Assembly (NCBI GenBank): GCA_027081015.1
Contig: JALWMA010000115.1
Location: forward strand, 1-35,279
DNA from: Campylobacterales bacterium
Lineage (GTDB): Bacteria > Campylobacterota > Campylobacteria > Campylobacterales > Hydrogenimonadaceae
Length of the DNA: 35,279 nucleotides
Direction: 5' to 3'
Shown in pieces: positions 1-8,078 of this stretch. A program made the position numbers and the translations under genes. Below the pieces are notes generated by a model. That model did not search any database, was not told where the DNA came from, and was given only the letters and a program-made list of their open reading frames with translations. Each line of letters begins with the position of its first letter. Positions within the stretch are counted from its first letter, which is position 1.

Positions 1-129
1 GAACGGTTCAGAGACTCCCTGCTGCTTCTGCTAAAGAGCGTGGATGCCGTGCTTATCGTCAAAAATGGAGAGAACGGCGACAGAATCGAAGAGATGGTGA
101 AAGAGGAGGGGGTCGTGAGGATAGTCTGA
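1..129 (+). CDS. C-terminal fragment of an unidentified protein
   Basis: An open frame runs in from the window edge and ends at TGA 127-129, giving the last 42 residues of a protein (starts ERFRDSLLLL, ends EEGVVRIV). The composition (Leu-rich helix, then a charged Lys/Glu helix, then a short hydrophobic strand) looks like a normal soluble-protein C-terminus. Codon use matches neighbouring genes. Nothing in this short piece identifies a family. That it is coding is inferred from the open frame and composition only. Confidence 0.55.
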   Translation, partial: ERFRDSLLLLLKSVDAVLIVKNGENGDRIEEMVKEEGVVRIV

Positions 130-257
130 AACAGTCGTCGATTAAAAAGATGAACGGATAGACGCTGTGAAACTGTCGGCTGAAAACCCTCGAAATCGGC
201 TGACACTTATTTAATATTAAGCTTGAAAAGCCCTAAAATATGGGGTTTGCAGGGTCA
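130..257. other. Intergenic spacer between gene end and tRNA-Ser
   Basis: AT-richer spacer with no ORF of note. Any terminator for the minus-strand tRNA should lie here. A weak CCCC...GGG pairing around 232-247 is visible, but I do not consider it a convincing intrinsic terminator. Confidence 0.4.
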
Positions 258-348
258 TGGCGGACAGGGAGGGATTCGAACCCTCGGTACCCGTAAAGGT
301 ACGCACCCTTAGCAGGGGTGTGGTTTCAGCCAGCTCACCCACCTGTCC
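258..348 (-). tRNA. tRNA-Ser(GCU)
   Basis: On the minus strand this folds as a class II tRNA of 91 nt. The 7-bp acceptor stem is GGACAGG/CCUGUCC, with discriminator G and an encoded CCA. The anticodon stem CACCC/GGGUG encloses loop CUGCUAA, giving anticodon GCU for AGC/AGU serine codons. A long variable arm (GUACC/GGUAC with a UUUAC-type loop) is typical of tRNA-Ser, and the T-arm carries GGUUCGAAUCC. All arms pair, so I regard it as functional. It stands alone, between a gene end and the small gene at 411-554, which is read in the same direction from upstream of it. Confidence 0.96.
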
Positions 349-410
349 ATGAAGTGGATGAAATTATAGCGGCTGCTTCTTAATATACGGCTTAAAAAAC
401 GGTGCTGAGG

Positions 411-554
411 CTATATCGCCTTGTATTTGCCCGATTTCATGACGCTCTCGAGCAGCCCCTGAAGCCGCTGTGCCGCTTTTGCGTTATCTCTCTTCGCCTC
501 TTCGATCTTCTCTTTCAGCTTTACGATAAGCTCCACTTTGTCCAGAATTTTCAT
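411..554 (-). CDS. Small predicted helical protein, 47 residues
   Basis: This ORF starts at ATG 554-552 behind a good ribosome binding site (AAAGGAGC, 6 nt upstream) and ends at TAG 413-411. The protein begins MKILDKVELIVKLKEKIEEA and is strongly charged (Lys/Glu/Arg), with hydrophobic residues at heptad-like spacing (I3, V7, I10, L13, I17), so it should form an amphipathic helix or short coiled coil. It has no Cys, membrane segment or signal peptide. The Shine-Dalgarno sequence and the clean coding pattern make it likely to be real. The function is unknown; I recognise no family. The next gene downstream is tRNA-Ser. Confidence 0.6.
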   Translation of the reverse strand: MKILDKVELIVKLKEKIEEAKRDNAKAAQRLQGLLESVMKSGKYKAI

Positions 555-698
555 GTCGGCTCCTTTGGAAGATTTAGTCTCCGCCTTTGTCGGCTGAAAC
601 CTGTATCTGACCTTTAAGCAAGATATGTTCCACCCGAAGCTCTTATTTTTTCATTGCCGTTTGGGTACAATTGCGGAATCTACTTTATAGGAGTCGGA

Positions 699-803
699 AT
701 GTTTCAGAAGTATGCCCCGCTTGTTTTTGTGATCTTGTTTATGCTTTTTGTCGGATGGATGATATGGGGCATGGAGACGGCCGTACCGGACGGCAACTGG
801 TGA
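699..803 (+). CDS. Single-span membrane microprotein, 34 residues
   Basis: ATG 699 follows a Shine-Dalgarno-like ATAGGAG (687-693) with 5 nt spacing, and a -10-like TACAAT lies at 666-671, so a transcript would start about 20 nt before the ATG. The peptide MFQKYAPLVFVILFMLFVGW continues MIWGMETAVPDGNW and stops at 801-803. Residues 6-24 form one hydrophobic transmembrane helix with a short positive N-terminus and an acidic, probably periplasmic, C-terminus. It converges on pyrF, with 3 nt between the two stop codons. Function unknown. Promoter, ribosome binding site and membrane-peptide character together argue that it is a gene. Confidence 0.55.
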   Translation: MFQKYAPLVFVILFMLFVGWMIWGMETAVPDGNW

Positions 804-806
804 CGA

Positions 807-1490
807 TTAGATCTTTTGCAGAATCTTCCTTACCGCTTGCGCCGGATTTTCGGCTTTGTAGACAGGCCGCCCCACTACGATGATATCTACATTGTGCTCT
901 TCGGCGGTTTTTATGTCGGCGACCCTCTTTTGGTCGTCACCCGACTCGCCGAACGGGCGGATTCCGGGTGTAAGGGTGATGAACGAAGGGTCCGTTTCAT
1001 GTTTTATCATCGGCGACTCGTAGACGCTGCATACCACCCCGTCGAGCCCCGCCTGGTAGCCCTGAAGGGCGAACTGCTTCGCCTTCTCTTCAATTTCGGC
1101 TCCGTAGATCTCTTTGAATGTGTGGTAGTCGAACGAAGTTAGAGCCGTTACGGCAAGTACGAGCGGGCGCTTTTTAAACTGCTCCAGCCTCTTCATGACC
1201 TCCTGCATCGCTCTTTTGCCCGCACTTGCATGGATATTGAACATATCCACATCCATCTTCGCTATCTCTTCGGCCGCATCGGCCATCGTGTTGGGAATGT
1301 CGTAGAGTTTCAGGTCGAGGAAGATTTTGAACGAGGGGTTTATCTCTTTCAGGGCCTTTATGGACTCCCTGCCGTCCCTTATATAGCTTCTGAAGCCCAC
1401 TTTCAGCCAGATATCGAACTCTTTGAGATCTTCGGCCAGTTTCAGGTTCTCTTTAAAAGAGGGCAGGTCGAGTGCTACGCAAAGCTGCAT
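807..1490 (-). CDS. pyrF: Orotidine 5'-phosphate decarboxylase
   Basis: Converts OMP to UMP, the last step of de novo pyrimidine synthesis, in the cytoplasm. The 227 residues match the usual length of the bacterial enzyme. Visible motifs are D8 in the first strand (VALDLP), K30 (LKVGF), the catalytic cluster D59-x-K61-x-x-D64 in DLKLYDIPNT, and the C-terminal phosphate-binding loop VVGRPVY. A ribosome binding site AGGAA precedes ATG 1490. It is the last gene of a minus-strand run (acs, lipoprotein, pyrF) and starts 38 nt after the lipoprotein stop. carB, also needed for pyrimidines, is elsewhere in the window. All catalytic residues are present. Confidence 0.95.
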   Translation of the reverse strand: MQLCVALDLPSFKENLKLAEDLKEFDIWLKVGFRSYIRDGRESIKALKEINPSFKIFLDLKLYDIPNTMADAAEEIAKMDVDMFNIHASAGKRAMQEVMKRLEQFKKRPLVLAVTALTSFDYHTFKEIYGAEIEEKAKQFALQGYQAGLDGVVCSVYESPMIKHETDPSFITLTPGIRPFGESGDDQKRVADIKTAEEHNVDIIVVGRPVYKAENPAQAVRKILQKI

Positions 1491-1528
1491 GTTTGGGTTC
1501 CTGTCGATGGTTTTTCGAAATTATATCA

Positions 1529-2218
1529 TCATTCGAGAGGCTGAAGTGCGTAGCGGAGCTTGTGGATGGTGCCGGCGACCGGTACCTTGAGCATAAAGAG
1601 CATCCTCTTTTCGAAGTTCTCTTCGGGTAGCAGGATCACCATATAGCCCACCGTCGTCTTGTGGGGATCGAGCGTGGTGTTGTTGGGCAGTCTCGTGTAG
1701 CAGAGATCCTCTTTTATCTCTTTGAAGATCTCCAAAAGAGCCGACTCCGTAGCGAAGAGATCCCTCTTGTTAGTATCGTCTGCCGGATCGTGCAGTATGC
1801 CGTACTTTTCGAGCTGCTCTTTGAACGCTTTGGCGTTAAGGAGCGGTTTGCACCTGTTGGGCTGCCTGAAATACTCCTCTATTTCGGCTACAGGAAGGAG
1901 TTTAATGTAGTTTTTTGGGTTGAAAAAGGTTATGTCGTTCCACTTCAGGTCGATCGTTTTGTCGGTACGGTTCTCTATGGCTATGGCTACGATGGCCTCT
2001 TTCCCGGCCAAAATAGGGTTGTTTATAACCATGGCCGAGACCGCAGAATCGCCGGAAACAGATGTAAACACCTGCTTCCCGCTTACGTAGTGGATGCTCT
2101 GTTCTGCCGTGGGCTGCGGAACAAGAACCGAAAATATCAGTCTGTCGCTGTCGGCTTTTTTCTCCCCGCACCCGCCAAAGAGGAGTGCAAGAAGCAGAAT
2201 AGGCATCCATATTTTCAC
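1529..2218 (-). CDS. Predicted lipoprotein, unknown function
   Basis: The 229-residue protein begins MKIWMPILLLALLFGGCGEKK, a lipoprotein signal with lipobox F-G-G-C at C17, so the mature protein should be lipid-anchored on the periplasmic side. The rest alternates beta-rich stretches (VFTSVSGDSAVSAMVINNP, IVAIAIENRTDKTIDL) resembling an Ig-like or beta-sandwich domain, with a helical middle (residues about 110-170) and a Pro/Leu-containing end. The start is GTG 2218, four nt after the acs stop, with AGGATAAAG as ribosome binding site, so it is almost certainly co-transcribed with acs. I recognise no named family. A link to acetate metabolism is not implied by sequence. Confidence 0.8.
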   Translation of the reverse strand: MKIWMPILLLALLFGGCGEKKADSDRLIFSVLVPQPTAEQSIHYVSGKQVFTSVSGDSAVSAMVINNPILAGKEAIVAIAIENRTDKTIDLKWNDITFFNPKNYIKLLPVAEIEEYFRQPNRCKPLLNAKAFKEQLEKYGILHDPADDTNKRDLFATESALLEIFKEIKEDLCYTRLPNNTTLDPHKTTVGYMVILLPEENFEKRMLFMLKVPVAGTIHKLRYALQPLE

Positions 2219-2222
2219 ATCT

Positions 2223-4181
2223 TTATCCTATGACACATGTTTGAATTTTGGCTACTATTCCCGGATCTTCGAGTGTCGAGATATCCTGTTTGATCTCTTC
2301 GCCCTTGGCGATTGCGCGCAGTATTCGGCGCATGACCTTGCCTGAGCGTGTTTTGGGAAGGCCCGGGACGACCTTGATGGTGTCGCACTTGGCGATGTTT
2401 CCGATCTCTTTGGCGATCACCTGGTTTATCTCTTTGGCCAGCTCGGCCTCTTCGCCGAAAGTATCATCGGCATTTTTGAGAACAATGTAAGCGAAGATGC
2501 TCTCCCCTTTTATCTCGTCCGGTTTTCCGACTACGGCCACTTCGGCTACATGCGGATGTTTCTTTATGGCAGCCTCGATTTCGGCTGTACCCATGCGGTG
2601 GCCGGATACGTTGATGACGTCATCGACGCGCCCCGTGATCGTTATGTAGCCATCTTCGTCCACTATGGCGCCGTCGCCGGAGAAGTAGACCGGCTTACCA
2701 TCTTTTTTCGCATCGCCGAAGTAGCTCTTTTCGAAGCGTTCGGGGTCTCCCCAGATGGTCCGTATCATGCTCGGCCACGGCTTCGTGATGCACAAAAGAC
2801 CCTGCTCTCCGGGTTCAGCAGGGGTTCCGTCTCTCTCTATGACCTCGGCCATGATTCCCGGAAGCGGGAATGTGGCACATGCGGGTTTGATGGGCGTTGC
2901 ACCCGGAAGCGGGCTTATCATGTGGCCGCCCGTTTCTGTCTGCCACCACGTATCGACAATAGCGCATCTGCCGCCGCCGATCTTTTCGTAATACCACTTC
3001 CACGCCGGCGGGTCTATGGGCTCTCCGACCGTTCCGAGAACCTTCAGGGAGCTCAGGTCGTACTTCTCGGGCTCGTTTTCGCCCATTTTGTGCAGTACGC
3101 GGATAGCCGTGGGCGCAGTGTAGAACTGGTTTATCCCGTACTCCTGCACCATCTTCCATGCGCGCCCGGCATCAGGATATGTGGGGACCCCTTCGAACAT
3201 TACGGTAGTGGCACCCATCGCGAGCGGTCCGTAGACTATGTATGTATGGCCGGTAATCCACCCTATATCGGCGGTGCACCAGTAGGTGTCGTTCTCTTTG
3301 ACGTCAAAGACCCACTCCATCGTCATCTGTGCCCACAAAATGTAGCCGGCCTGGGAGTGCTGCACCCCCTTGGGTTTTCCGGTCGAACCGGATGTATATA
3401 GCAGGAAGAGCGGATCTTCGCTATCCATAGGTTCGGGGTCGCATACGTCGCTCTCCGCCTCTATCAGCTCGTTGTAGCTGTAGTCACGCCCCTCTATCCA
3501 GACCACATCTTCGTTGTTTCTCTGAACCACGAGCACCTTTTCGACGCAGTCGCAGCCCTCTTCGAGGGCGGTATCTACCACGGGTTTGAGCATGTAGGGT
3601 TTATCTTTCCTGAACGCTCCGTCGGCCGTTATGACCACTTTGGCTTCGGCATCGATGATCCTGTCTCTTAGCGCCTCGGCGCTGAAGCCGCCGAAGACCA
3701 CCGAGTGTATCGCCCCTATCCTCGCACATGCCAGCATCGCGTAGGCCGCTTCGGGGATCATCGGCATATACAGAACTACACGGTCGCCCTTTTTTACTCC
3801 GAATCTGTTTTTGAGCAGATTCGCAAAGCGGTTTACGTTTTTGTGCAGCTGCTGATAGGTTACTATCTGCTTGTCTCCCCTGTCCCCTTCGAAGATGATG
3901 GCCGCTTTGTTTTTGCGGGTTTCGAGGTGGCGGTCTATGCACTGGTAGCTTACATTCAGCTTACCGCCGGTAAACCATCTGTAAAATGGTGCATCCGATT
4001 CGTCCAGAACCTTCGTATACGGCTCGAACCAGTCGATCTTCTCGTCTGCCCAGTGGGCCCAGAAACCTTCGTAATCCTCTTTTGCCCAACTCATGAGCTC
4101 GTCATATTCGCACATATTCTTTATACGTGCCTGTTTGGCGAACTCTCTGTTTGGAAAATAGATCTCTTTTGATTCAGACAT
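2223..4181 (-). CDS. acs: Acetyl-CoA synthetase
   Basis: AMP-forming acetate-CoA ligase: acetate + ATP + CoA gives acetyl-CoA + AMP + PPi, in the cytoplasm. The length of 652 residues is standard. Visible signatures are the P-loop-like [23 protein letters not shown] with the tryptophan that limits the pocket to acetate, the hinge/CoA region [11 protein letters not shown], and catalytic K615 in TRSGKVMRR near the C-terminus, the lysine that is acetylated for control in characterised Acs proteins. A strong AAAGGAGT ribosome binding site precedes ATG 4181 and a -10-like element lies at 4229-4234. It leads an operon with the lipoprotein and pyrF. It would allow assimilation or recycling of acetate. 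Confidence 0.97.
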   Translation of the reverse strand: MSESKEIYFPNREFAKQARIKNMCEYDELMSWAKEDYEGFWAHWADEKIDWFEPYTKVLDESDAPFYRWFTGGKLNVSYQCIDRHLETRKNKAAIIFEGDRGDKQIVTYQQLHKNVNRFANLLKNRFGVKKGDRVVLYMPMIPEAAYAMLACARIGAIHSVVFGGFSAEALRDRIIDAEAKVVITADGAFRKDKPYMLKPVVDTALEEGCDCVEKVLVVQRNNEDVVWIEGRDYSYNELIEAESDVCDPEPMDSEDPLFLLYTSGSTGKPKGVQHSQAGYILWAQMTMEWVFDVKENDTYWCTADIGWITGHTYIVYGPLAMGATTVMFEGVPTYPDAGRAWKMVQEYGINQFYTAPTAIRVLHKMGENEPEKYDLSSLKVLGTVGEPIDPPAWKWYYEKIGGGRCAIVDTWWQTETGGHMISPLPGATPIKPACATFPLPGIMAEVIERDGTPAEPGEQGLLCITKPWPSMIRTIWGDPERFEKSYFGDAKKDGKPVYFSGDGAIVDEDGYITITGRVDDVINVSGHRMGTAEIEAAIKKHPHVAEVAVVGKPDEIKGESIFAYIVLKNADDTFGEEAELAKEINQVIAKEIGNIAKCDTIKVVPGLPKTRSGKVMRRILRAIAKGEEIKQDISTLEDPGIVAKIQTCVIG

Positions 4182-4228
4182 TTTTACTCCTTTTTACGAT
4201 AATGGATATTGTGCCGATTTTTTTACAT

Positions 4229-4234
4229 AGTATA
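4229..4234 (-). promoter_or_regulatory. -10 element upstream of acs
   Basis: On the minus strand the hexamer TATACT lies 48 nt before the acs ATG within an AT-rich stretch; no clear -35 is visible. It separates acs transcription from the oxidoreductase gene upstream. Confidence 0.4.
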
Positions 4235-4305
4235 GCGAATAAGATAAAATTAATTGCCGATGCAAAGATATATATAATAGTATGCGCTCCGGATTTGAGA
4301 AAAAT

Positions 4306-5505
4306 CTATACATCGGCCGGCCTGCCGGAGCTTCTAACCCTGTATCCGGCATTTGCTCTCAGGTCTATTCCGAGAAAATATATGAGTGTAACCATCCGCT
4401 TCATATAGTAGGCTGCGACTCCGCTGAATCTGAAACCGAATATCTCGGCCGCGGCGTATCTTCCGCCCAGTGCTATGAACATACCGTCGAGTCTCCCCAT
4501 GAAGGGCTTCTGCATCGAACCTCTCAAACTCTTTATGATTGACTTGGCCGCATACTCGGCACTCTTTTCGGCGATCTGTGCTGTCGGCGGCAGCGGGCGG
4601 CCGTGAGGATCTTCTATCTGCGCCGCGTCTCCGACGGCATATATCTCTTCGTGACCATCGATATTCAGAAACGGGGTCACGATCAGCTGGCCCATGCCGT
4701 TTTTTTCGAAACTTTCCGGTGTAAAGTCGCTGTTTGCGGTAATGCCGCCGGTGAATATGATGAACCCGTACTCCATCCTGTCGCCGTTTTCGAAGAGTAT
4801 GGCGCTCTCTTCAACGCTCTCGATGAGGGCGGAGACCTTTAGTGAGACGCCCAACTTCTTCAGTCTGTCGGCAGCCGCACCTATCAGAAACGGATCCATC
4901 CCCGGCAGTATCGTGTCGCAGGCATCGATCAGGGTTATCTCGATGTCGTCTGCACGCGCTCCCAGCACCTTTTTGTATCTTTTGAGCATATACCCCATCT
5001 CCGCTGCCACCTCCACACCGGAGAGACCGGCCCCTACAACGGCTATGTTGACCCTTCCGCTTTCGCCTTCGAGCCTCCTTTTGACGACCTCTTCGAATTT
5101 GTGGTGGAATCCGAACGAGCGGCCGAGCCGTTTTATGCCGAAACTCCTCTCCCTCAGGCCCTTTATCGATTCGGGGAATTTCGTGCGTGCTCCGGTCGCT
5201 ATTATCAGGTAGTCGTACTCGAGCTCTCCGTTTGCGAGTACCAAAACTCTCCTCTGGGGATCGAGTCCGACTATGCTATCTTTTACGAAGCGCACCGGCC
5301 GCTCGAAGCCCCTGCACCAAAGATCGAGATCTATCGCTATCTCGTCTATCTCTTTCGTACCGGCTATGTAGCCGTAGACTTCCGTCTGCATGAAATGGTA
5401 GCTGTTTGCATCGACAAGCACCGGCTCCAGATCTTCTGAGTCCGCGAGTCTCTCTACCGCCCTCAGTCCTGCGTATCCTCCGCCGGCAATGACCACTCTT
5501 TTCAT
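4306..5505 (-). CDS. NAD(P)/FAD-dependent oxidoreductase, NDH-2-like
   Basis: A two-dinucleotide-binding flavoprotein. The first Rossmann motif VVIAGGGYAG at the N-terminus binds FAD, the second (VVGAGLSGVEVAAEMG, about residue 160) binds NAD(P)H, and YAVGDAAQ (about residue 295) is the C-terminal FAD motif. Overall it fits type II NADH dehydrogenases, which pass electrons from NADH to quinone without pumping protons. The conserved cysteine pair of sulfide:quinone reductase is not seen. The C-terminal 45 residues are aromatic and basic (YYMKRMVTLIYFLG), suiting membrane association. I start at ATG 5505 (MKRVVIAG), because the ribosome binding site AAAGGA abuts the alternative ATG at 5511. The exact electron acceptor is not certain. 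Confidence 0.82.
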   Translation of the reverse strand: MKRVVIAGGGYAGLRAVERLADSEDLEPVLVDANSYHFMQTEVYGYIAGTKEIDEIAIDLDLWCRGFERPVRFVKDSIVGLDPQRRVLVLANGELEYDYLIIATGARTKFPESIKGLRERSFGIKRLGRSFGFHHKFEEVVKRRLEGESGRVNIAVVGAGLSGVEVAAEMGYMLKRYKKVLGARADDIEITLIDACDTILPGMDPFLIGAAADRLKKLGVSLKVSALIESVEESAILFENGDRMEYGFIIFTGGITANSDFTPESFEKNGMGQLIVTPFLNIDGHEEIYAVGDAAQIEDPHGRPLPPTAQIAEKSAEYAAKSIIKSLRGSMQKPFMGRLDGMFIALGGRYAAAEIFGFRFSGVAAYYMKRMVTLIYFLGIDLRANAGYRVRSSGRPADV

Positions 5506-5527
5506 AGGCATCCTTTATCTGCAGAAA

Positions 5528-5533
5528 ATTATA
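5528..5533 (-). promoter_or_regulatory. -10 element upstream of the NDH-2-like gene
   Basis: A perfect TATAAT on the minus strand, 22 nt before ATG 5505. It supports the choice of the downstream start. No matching -35 hexamer is seen. Confidence 0.5.
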
Positions 5534-5697
5534 GCGAAGAGCCGATATAGAGAAAAAATACACAGAAAAATGTATAAAATAGGAATTAAATTTGCTTAAA
5601 AGAGAGAAATTAGTATGTAAAAGAGTAAAAAAATAGTTAAAAACGGAAATAATATGGAAAAAACAAGAATTTTAATGTGTATTACAGCTTCCGAAAG

Positions 5698-5703
5698 TAT
5701 AAT
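5698..5703 (+). promoter_or_regulatory. -10 element immediately before the HTH gene
   Basis: A perfect TATAAT whose last base is only 6 nt before ATG 5710. If used, transcription would begin at or within a base or two of the start codon, giving a leaderless mRNA. There is no Shine-Dalgarno sequence before this ATG, which fits that reading. Confidence 0.4.
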
Positions 5704-5709
5704 TTTGTG

Positions 5710-5964
5710 ATGAAAGTCAGCGATATTTTCAACATTGTCCACAATGCGTTGGAAGCCAAAAACCACGGCCGCAAGATCTCGCAGAAGGCGATGGCCGAGG
5801 AGCTCGGTATTTCGATGCGGACATACCAGGATTGGCGTACCGGAAAAGCGCAGCCTATAGCGGCGCGCGCCCTGATGCAGATGCTGGGTGAGCTGGATGA
5901 TGACGAGATAATTCGTGTAGTACATAAGATAAGGGCTTTGGATGAGCAATCTGACTCAAAGTGA
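5710..5964 (+). CDS. Small Cro/CI-type helix-turn-helix regulator
   Basis: An 84-residue protein (MKVSDIFNIVHNALEAKNHG...) whose centre, ISQKAMAEELGISMRTYQDW followed by RTGKAQP, is a helix-turn-helix of the lambda-repressor/Cro type, with the recognition helix around SMRTYQDW. It has no sensor or effector domain, so it is probably a DNA-binding protein acting alone or with a partner. The frame is open from GTG 5677, but I choose ATG 5710 because a TATAAT sits at 5698-5703, inside the longer version. The upstream 200 nt are very AT-rich. The gene overlaps the next small ORF by 23 nt. Target genes are unknown. Confidence 0.75.
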   Translation: MKVSDIFNIVHNALEAKNHGRKISQKAMAEELGISMRTYQDWRTGKAQPIAARALMQMLGELDDDEIIRVVHKIRALDEQSDSK

Positions 5965-6091
5965 ACGTGAAGGTCTCAACGAACTCTTCTGCCAGCTTGA
6001 AGCGGCCAACCTGCCTCTGTATAAGAGGGTGCTTCTGCGGTTAAACCGCTTCGCTCTCCTGCTGCGGATCAGAATTATCAGGATTAGGTAA
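5942..6091 (+). CDS. Small basic ORF overlapping the HTH gene
   Basis: ATG 5942 lies inside the end of the HTH gene in another frame; the ORF runs 49 residues to TAA 6089-6091. It begins MSNLTQSEREGLNELFCQLE and ends in a Leu/Arg/Ile-rich helix (RFALLLRIRIIRIR) that is strongly basic and amphipathic or membrane-seeking. The overlap suggests translational coupling to the HTH regulator, as a partner or antagonist peptide, but that is inference. No clear ribosome binding site precedes the ATG, and no family is recognised, so coding status is moderate. Confidence 0.4.
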   Translation: MSNLTQSEREGLNELFCQLEAANLPLYKRVLLRLNRFALLLRIRIIRIR

Positions 6092-6104
6092 AATTTCCGT
6101 AACG

Positions 6105-6113
6105 TGCTATAAT
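6105..6113 (+). promoter_or_regulatory. Extended -10 element upstream of the cyclophilin gene
   Basis: TGC-TATAAT, an extended -10, ending 103 nt before ATG 6217. There is no evident -35. It would give a leader of about 95 nt. Confidence 0.45.
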
Positions 6114-6216
6114 CGCCGCCGCGGCAGAGGTGACTGAACTTTTGCAAAAACTCTCTATTTCCCGTTTGGAAGATTTTGCATAAGCTCAGAAACGATAAAA
6201 GTGAAAAAGGATTGTT

Positions 6217-6747
6217 ATGTTCGGTAAAAAATTGAAAACCTACGACTACGACCGGGAGACGATGGATCGGTTCGCGTATGCGAAGATAAAGACGAACAAG
6301 GGTGATATCTGGCTGAAGCTCTACGGCGACGAGGTTCCCGATACTGTAGCCAACTTCGCGACGCTGGCGCAGCAGGGCTTTTACGACAACCTGAAGTTCC
6401 ACCGTGTAATAAAGGGTTTCATGGCACAGGGCGGATGCCCTCACAGCGGGCCGGGAGGGAACCCGGCCAGAGTCGGTACCGGCGGACCAGGCTGGGCTAT
6501 CGCCTGCGAGACCGACAAAAATCTACACAAACACGTTAAAGGCACGATCTCCATGGCACACGCCGGAAAGGATACCGGCGGCAGCCAGTTTTTTATCTGC
6601 TTCGTGCCCTGCCCGCATCTTGACGGCGTTCATACGGTCTTCGGCGGAATAGAGGATGACGACGCCGACAGTATGCTGGTTCTCGACTCTATCGACCAGA
6701 ACGATACGATCGAGACGATCGAGATCCTGCCGGAACGTGAAAAGTAG
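6217..6747 (+). CDS. Cyclophilin-type peptidyl-prolyl cis-trans isomerase
   Basis: Catalyses cis-trans isomerisation of Xaa-Pro bonds to assist folding. The 176 residues contain the cyclophilin core: FHRVIKGFMAQGG with the catalytic arginine, the SMAHAGKDTGGSQFFICF strand that lines the pocket (usually SMARxxxPDSNGSQFFI), and LDGVHTVFGG. There is no signal peptide, so it should be cytoplasmic like PpiB. A short extension (MFGKKLKTYDYDRETMDRF) precedes the domain. The ribosome binding site AAGGA is 6 nt before ATG. It is transcribed alone, convergent with the diguanylate cyclase gene, 14 nt apart. Substrate proteins cannot be told from sequence. Confidence 0.92.
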   Translation: MFGKKLKTYDYDRETMDRFAYAKIKTNKGDIWLKLYGDEVPDTVANFATLAQQGFYDNLKFHRVIKGFMAQGGCPHSGPGGNPARVGTGGPGWAIACETDKNLHKHVKGTISMAHAGKDTGGSQFFICFVPCPHLDGVHTVFGGIEDDDADSMLVLDSIDQNDTIETIEILPEREK

Positions 6748-6761
6748 GGTGCGGCCCTCAT

Positions 6762-8078
6762 TTAAAGAGGATTTGTCACTATGCGGTTCCTGCCGCTCTT
6801 TTTAGCATCATACAGAGCCCTGTCGGCAGACAGTATCAGGTGACGGCTCTCGTCCAGGTTGTCCGGGATGATGCTGCTGATGCCTATGCTTGTCGTCATT
6901 TTGATCTTTGTTTTACCGTTTTCGTTCCGCTCGCGCAGCAGAAGCTGGATTTCGTTCGCTATCGTCACAGCTCCCGGCAGCGGCGTATCGGGGAGTAGAA
7001 AGATGAACTCCTCCCCTCCGTATCTGGCGACCATATCCATCGGACGGCTCACGCACTTCAGCAGAATCTCCGCAAACTCCCTTAGACAGACATCTCCGGC
7101 CTGGTGCCCGTAGGTGTCGTTTATCTTTTTGAAGTGGTCTATATCGCAAAGTATTACCGATATGGGGCGCCTCTCCCTGACGGCTATCTTCCAGAACCTG
7201 TTGAAGTTCTGCTCGAATACGCGGCGGTTGTACAGGCCCGTGAGGCTGTCTGTGGTGGAGAGCTTTTCGAGCATTCTGTTCGCATACTTCAACGCCTCTT
7301 CGGCTCTCTTGCGCTCCTCTATCTCTTTTCTGAGCTGGCTGTTCGTATTCTCTATGGTCTCGGTTCTCTCTTTTACCTTTTTCTCAAGCTCCAGATTCAG
7401 TTTGAAGAGTCTGTCGGTATAGCCCTGAATCTTCTCGATCATATCTACGACCGCATTTTGAATAATGTGAATCTCCCCCTCTCCTTCGATCCTCTTTTTG
7501 GAGAAGTTGGACTTCATAGGGTCGTAGCTTTTAAGTTCGCGCGCCAGCTCTTTTAGCGGAGCAAGGGCCTTTTTGAGCAGAATTATCAGAAGCAGTACAA
7601 GTGCGAATGCGGCGAGCAGAAGCTGAAAGCTGAAGTGCTTGTAACGGTCTACGATTTCGGAGTATTTGGCGTTGGAGTAGGCCATCTCTATCTCACCGAC
7701 CGGTTCCGGTATGAGTTTGTCCCTAATGGTGTGTTTGAGCTCTATCGGGGTGATGTTCTGCGTTTTGTATTTTGGTGATATGTAGGAGAAGTGCACCTTG
7801 CCGCCGTTATCTTTTACTATCAGCTTCAAAATCATCGGTGTGGTCTTTACTATCTTGTTCAGGTAGTCGCGCATGGGGGCGTCCATACCGAGGAACATGT
7901 TTATCGATATGATCGGTTCTATCGAGTTCAGGAGCTGTTCACTCTTCTCCTCTTCACTCTTTTTGGCGAAGTTCTGCATGGATGTGTAGTTGAAGTAGGT
8001 TATCGTACCGAGAGCCGCGAAGAAGAAGAGTGTAACCGCAACAATGATTTTGGTCGAGAGTGAAAGCGAGCGGCTCAT
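6762..8078 (-). CDS. Membrane diguanylate cyclase (GGDEF), YfiN-like arrangement
   Basis: A 438-residue inner-membrane enzyme expected to make c-di-GMP from two GTP. In order: transmembrane helix 11-30, periplasmic sensor of about 120 residues, transmembrane helix 150-168, a HAMP-like linker (ALAPLKELARELKSYD), a long coiled coil (about 210-270), then a GGDEF domain. The active-site loop is GGEEF at 354-358, preceded by the metal/nucleotide segment CDIDHFKKINDTYGHQAGD. An allosteric I-site RPMD sits at 345-348, five residues before GGEEF, so product inhibition is likely. Its ATG overlaps the stop of the YfiR-like gene (ATGA), so the two are translationally coupled. The layout resembles Pseudomonas YfiN/TpbB, where a periplasmic YfiR represses the cyclase. 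Confidence 0.92.
   Translation of the reverse strand: MSRSLSLSTKIIVAVTLFFFAALGTITYFNYTSMQNFAKKSEEEKSEQLLNSIEPIISINMFLGMDAPMRDYLNKIVKTTPMILKLIVKDNGGKVHFSYISPKYKTQNITPIELKHTIRDKLIPEPVGEIEMAYSNAKYSEIVDRYKHFSFQLLLAAFALVLLLIILLKKALAPLKELARELKSYDPMKSNFSKKRIEGEGEIHIIQNAVVDMIEKIQGYTDRLFKLNLELEKKVKERTETIENTNSQLRKEIEERKRAEEALKYANRMLEKLSTTDSLTGLYNRRVFEQNFNRFWKIAVRERRPISVILCDIDHFKKINDTYGHQAGDVCLREFAEILLKCVSRPMDMVARYGGEEFIFLLPDTPLPGAVTIANEIQLLLRERNENGKTKIKMTTSIGISSIIPDNLDESRHLILSADRALYDAKKSGRNRIVTNPL

Noticed and set aside
4306-5505. Sulfide:quinone oxidoreductase as identity of the flavoprotein
   Set aside because: It has the two Rossmann motifs shared by both families, but I could not find the conserved redox cysteine pair expected of that enzyme, so NDH-2-like is the safer call.
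5596-5949. Minus-strand ORF of 117 codons opposite the HTH gene
   Set aside because: It covers an AT-rich intergenic stretch and the antisense of a clear HTH protein, has no ribosome binding site and no domain.
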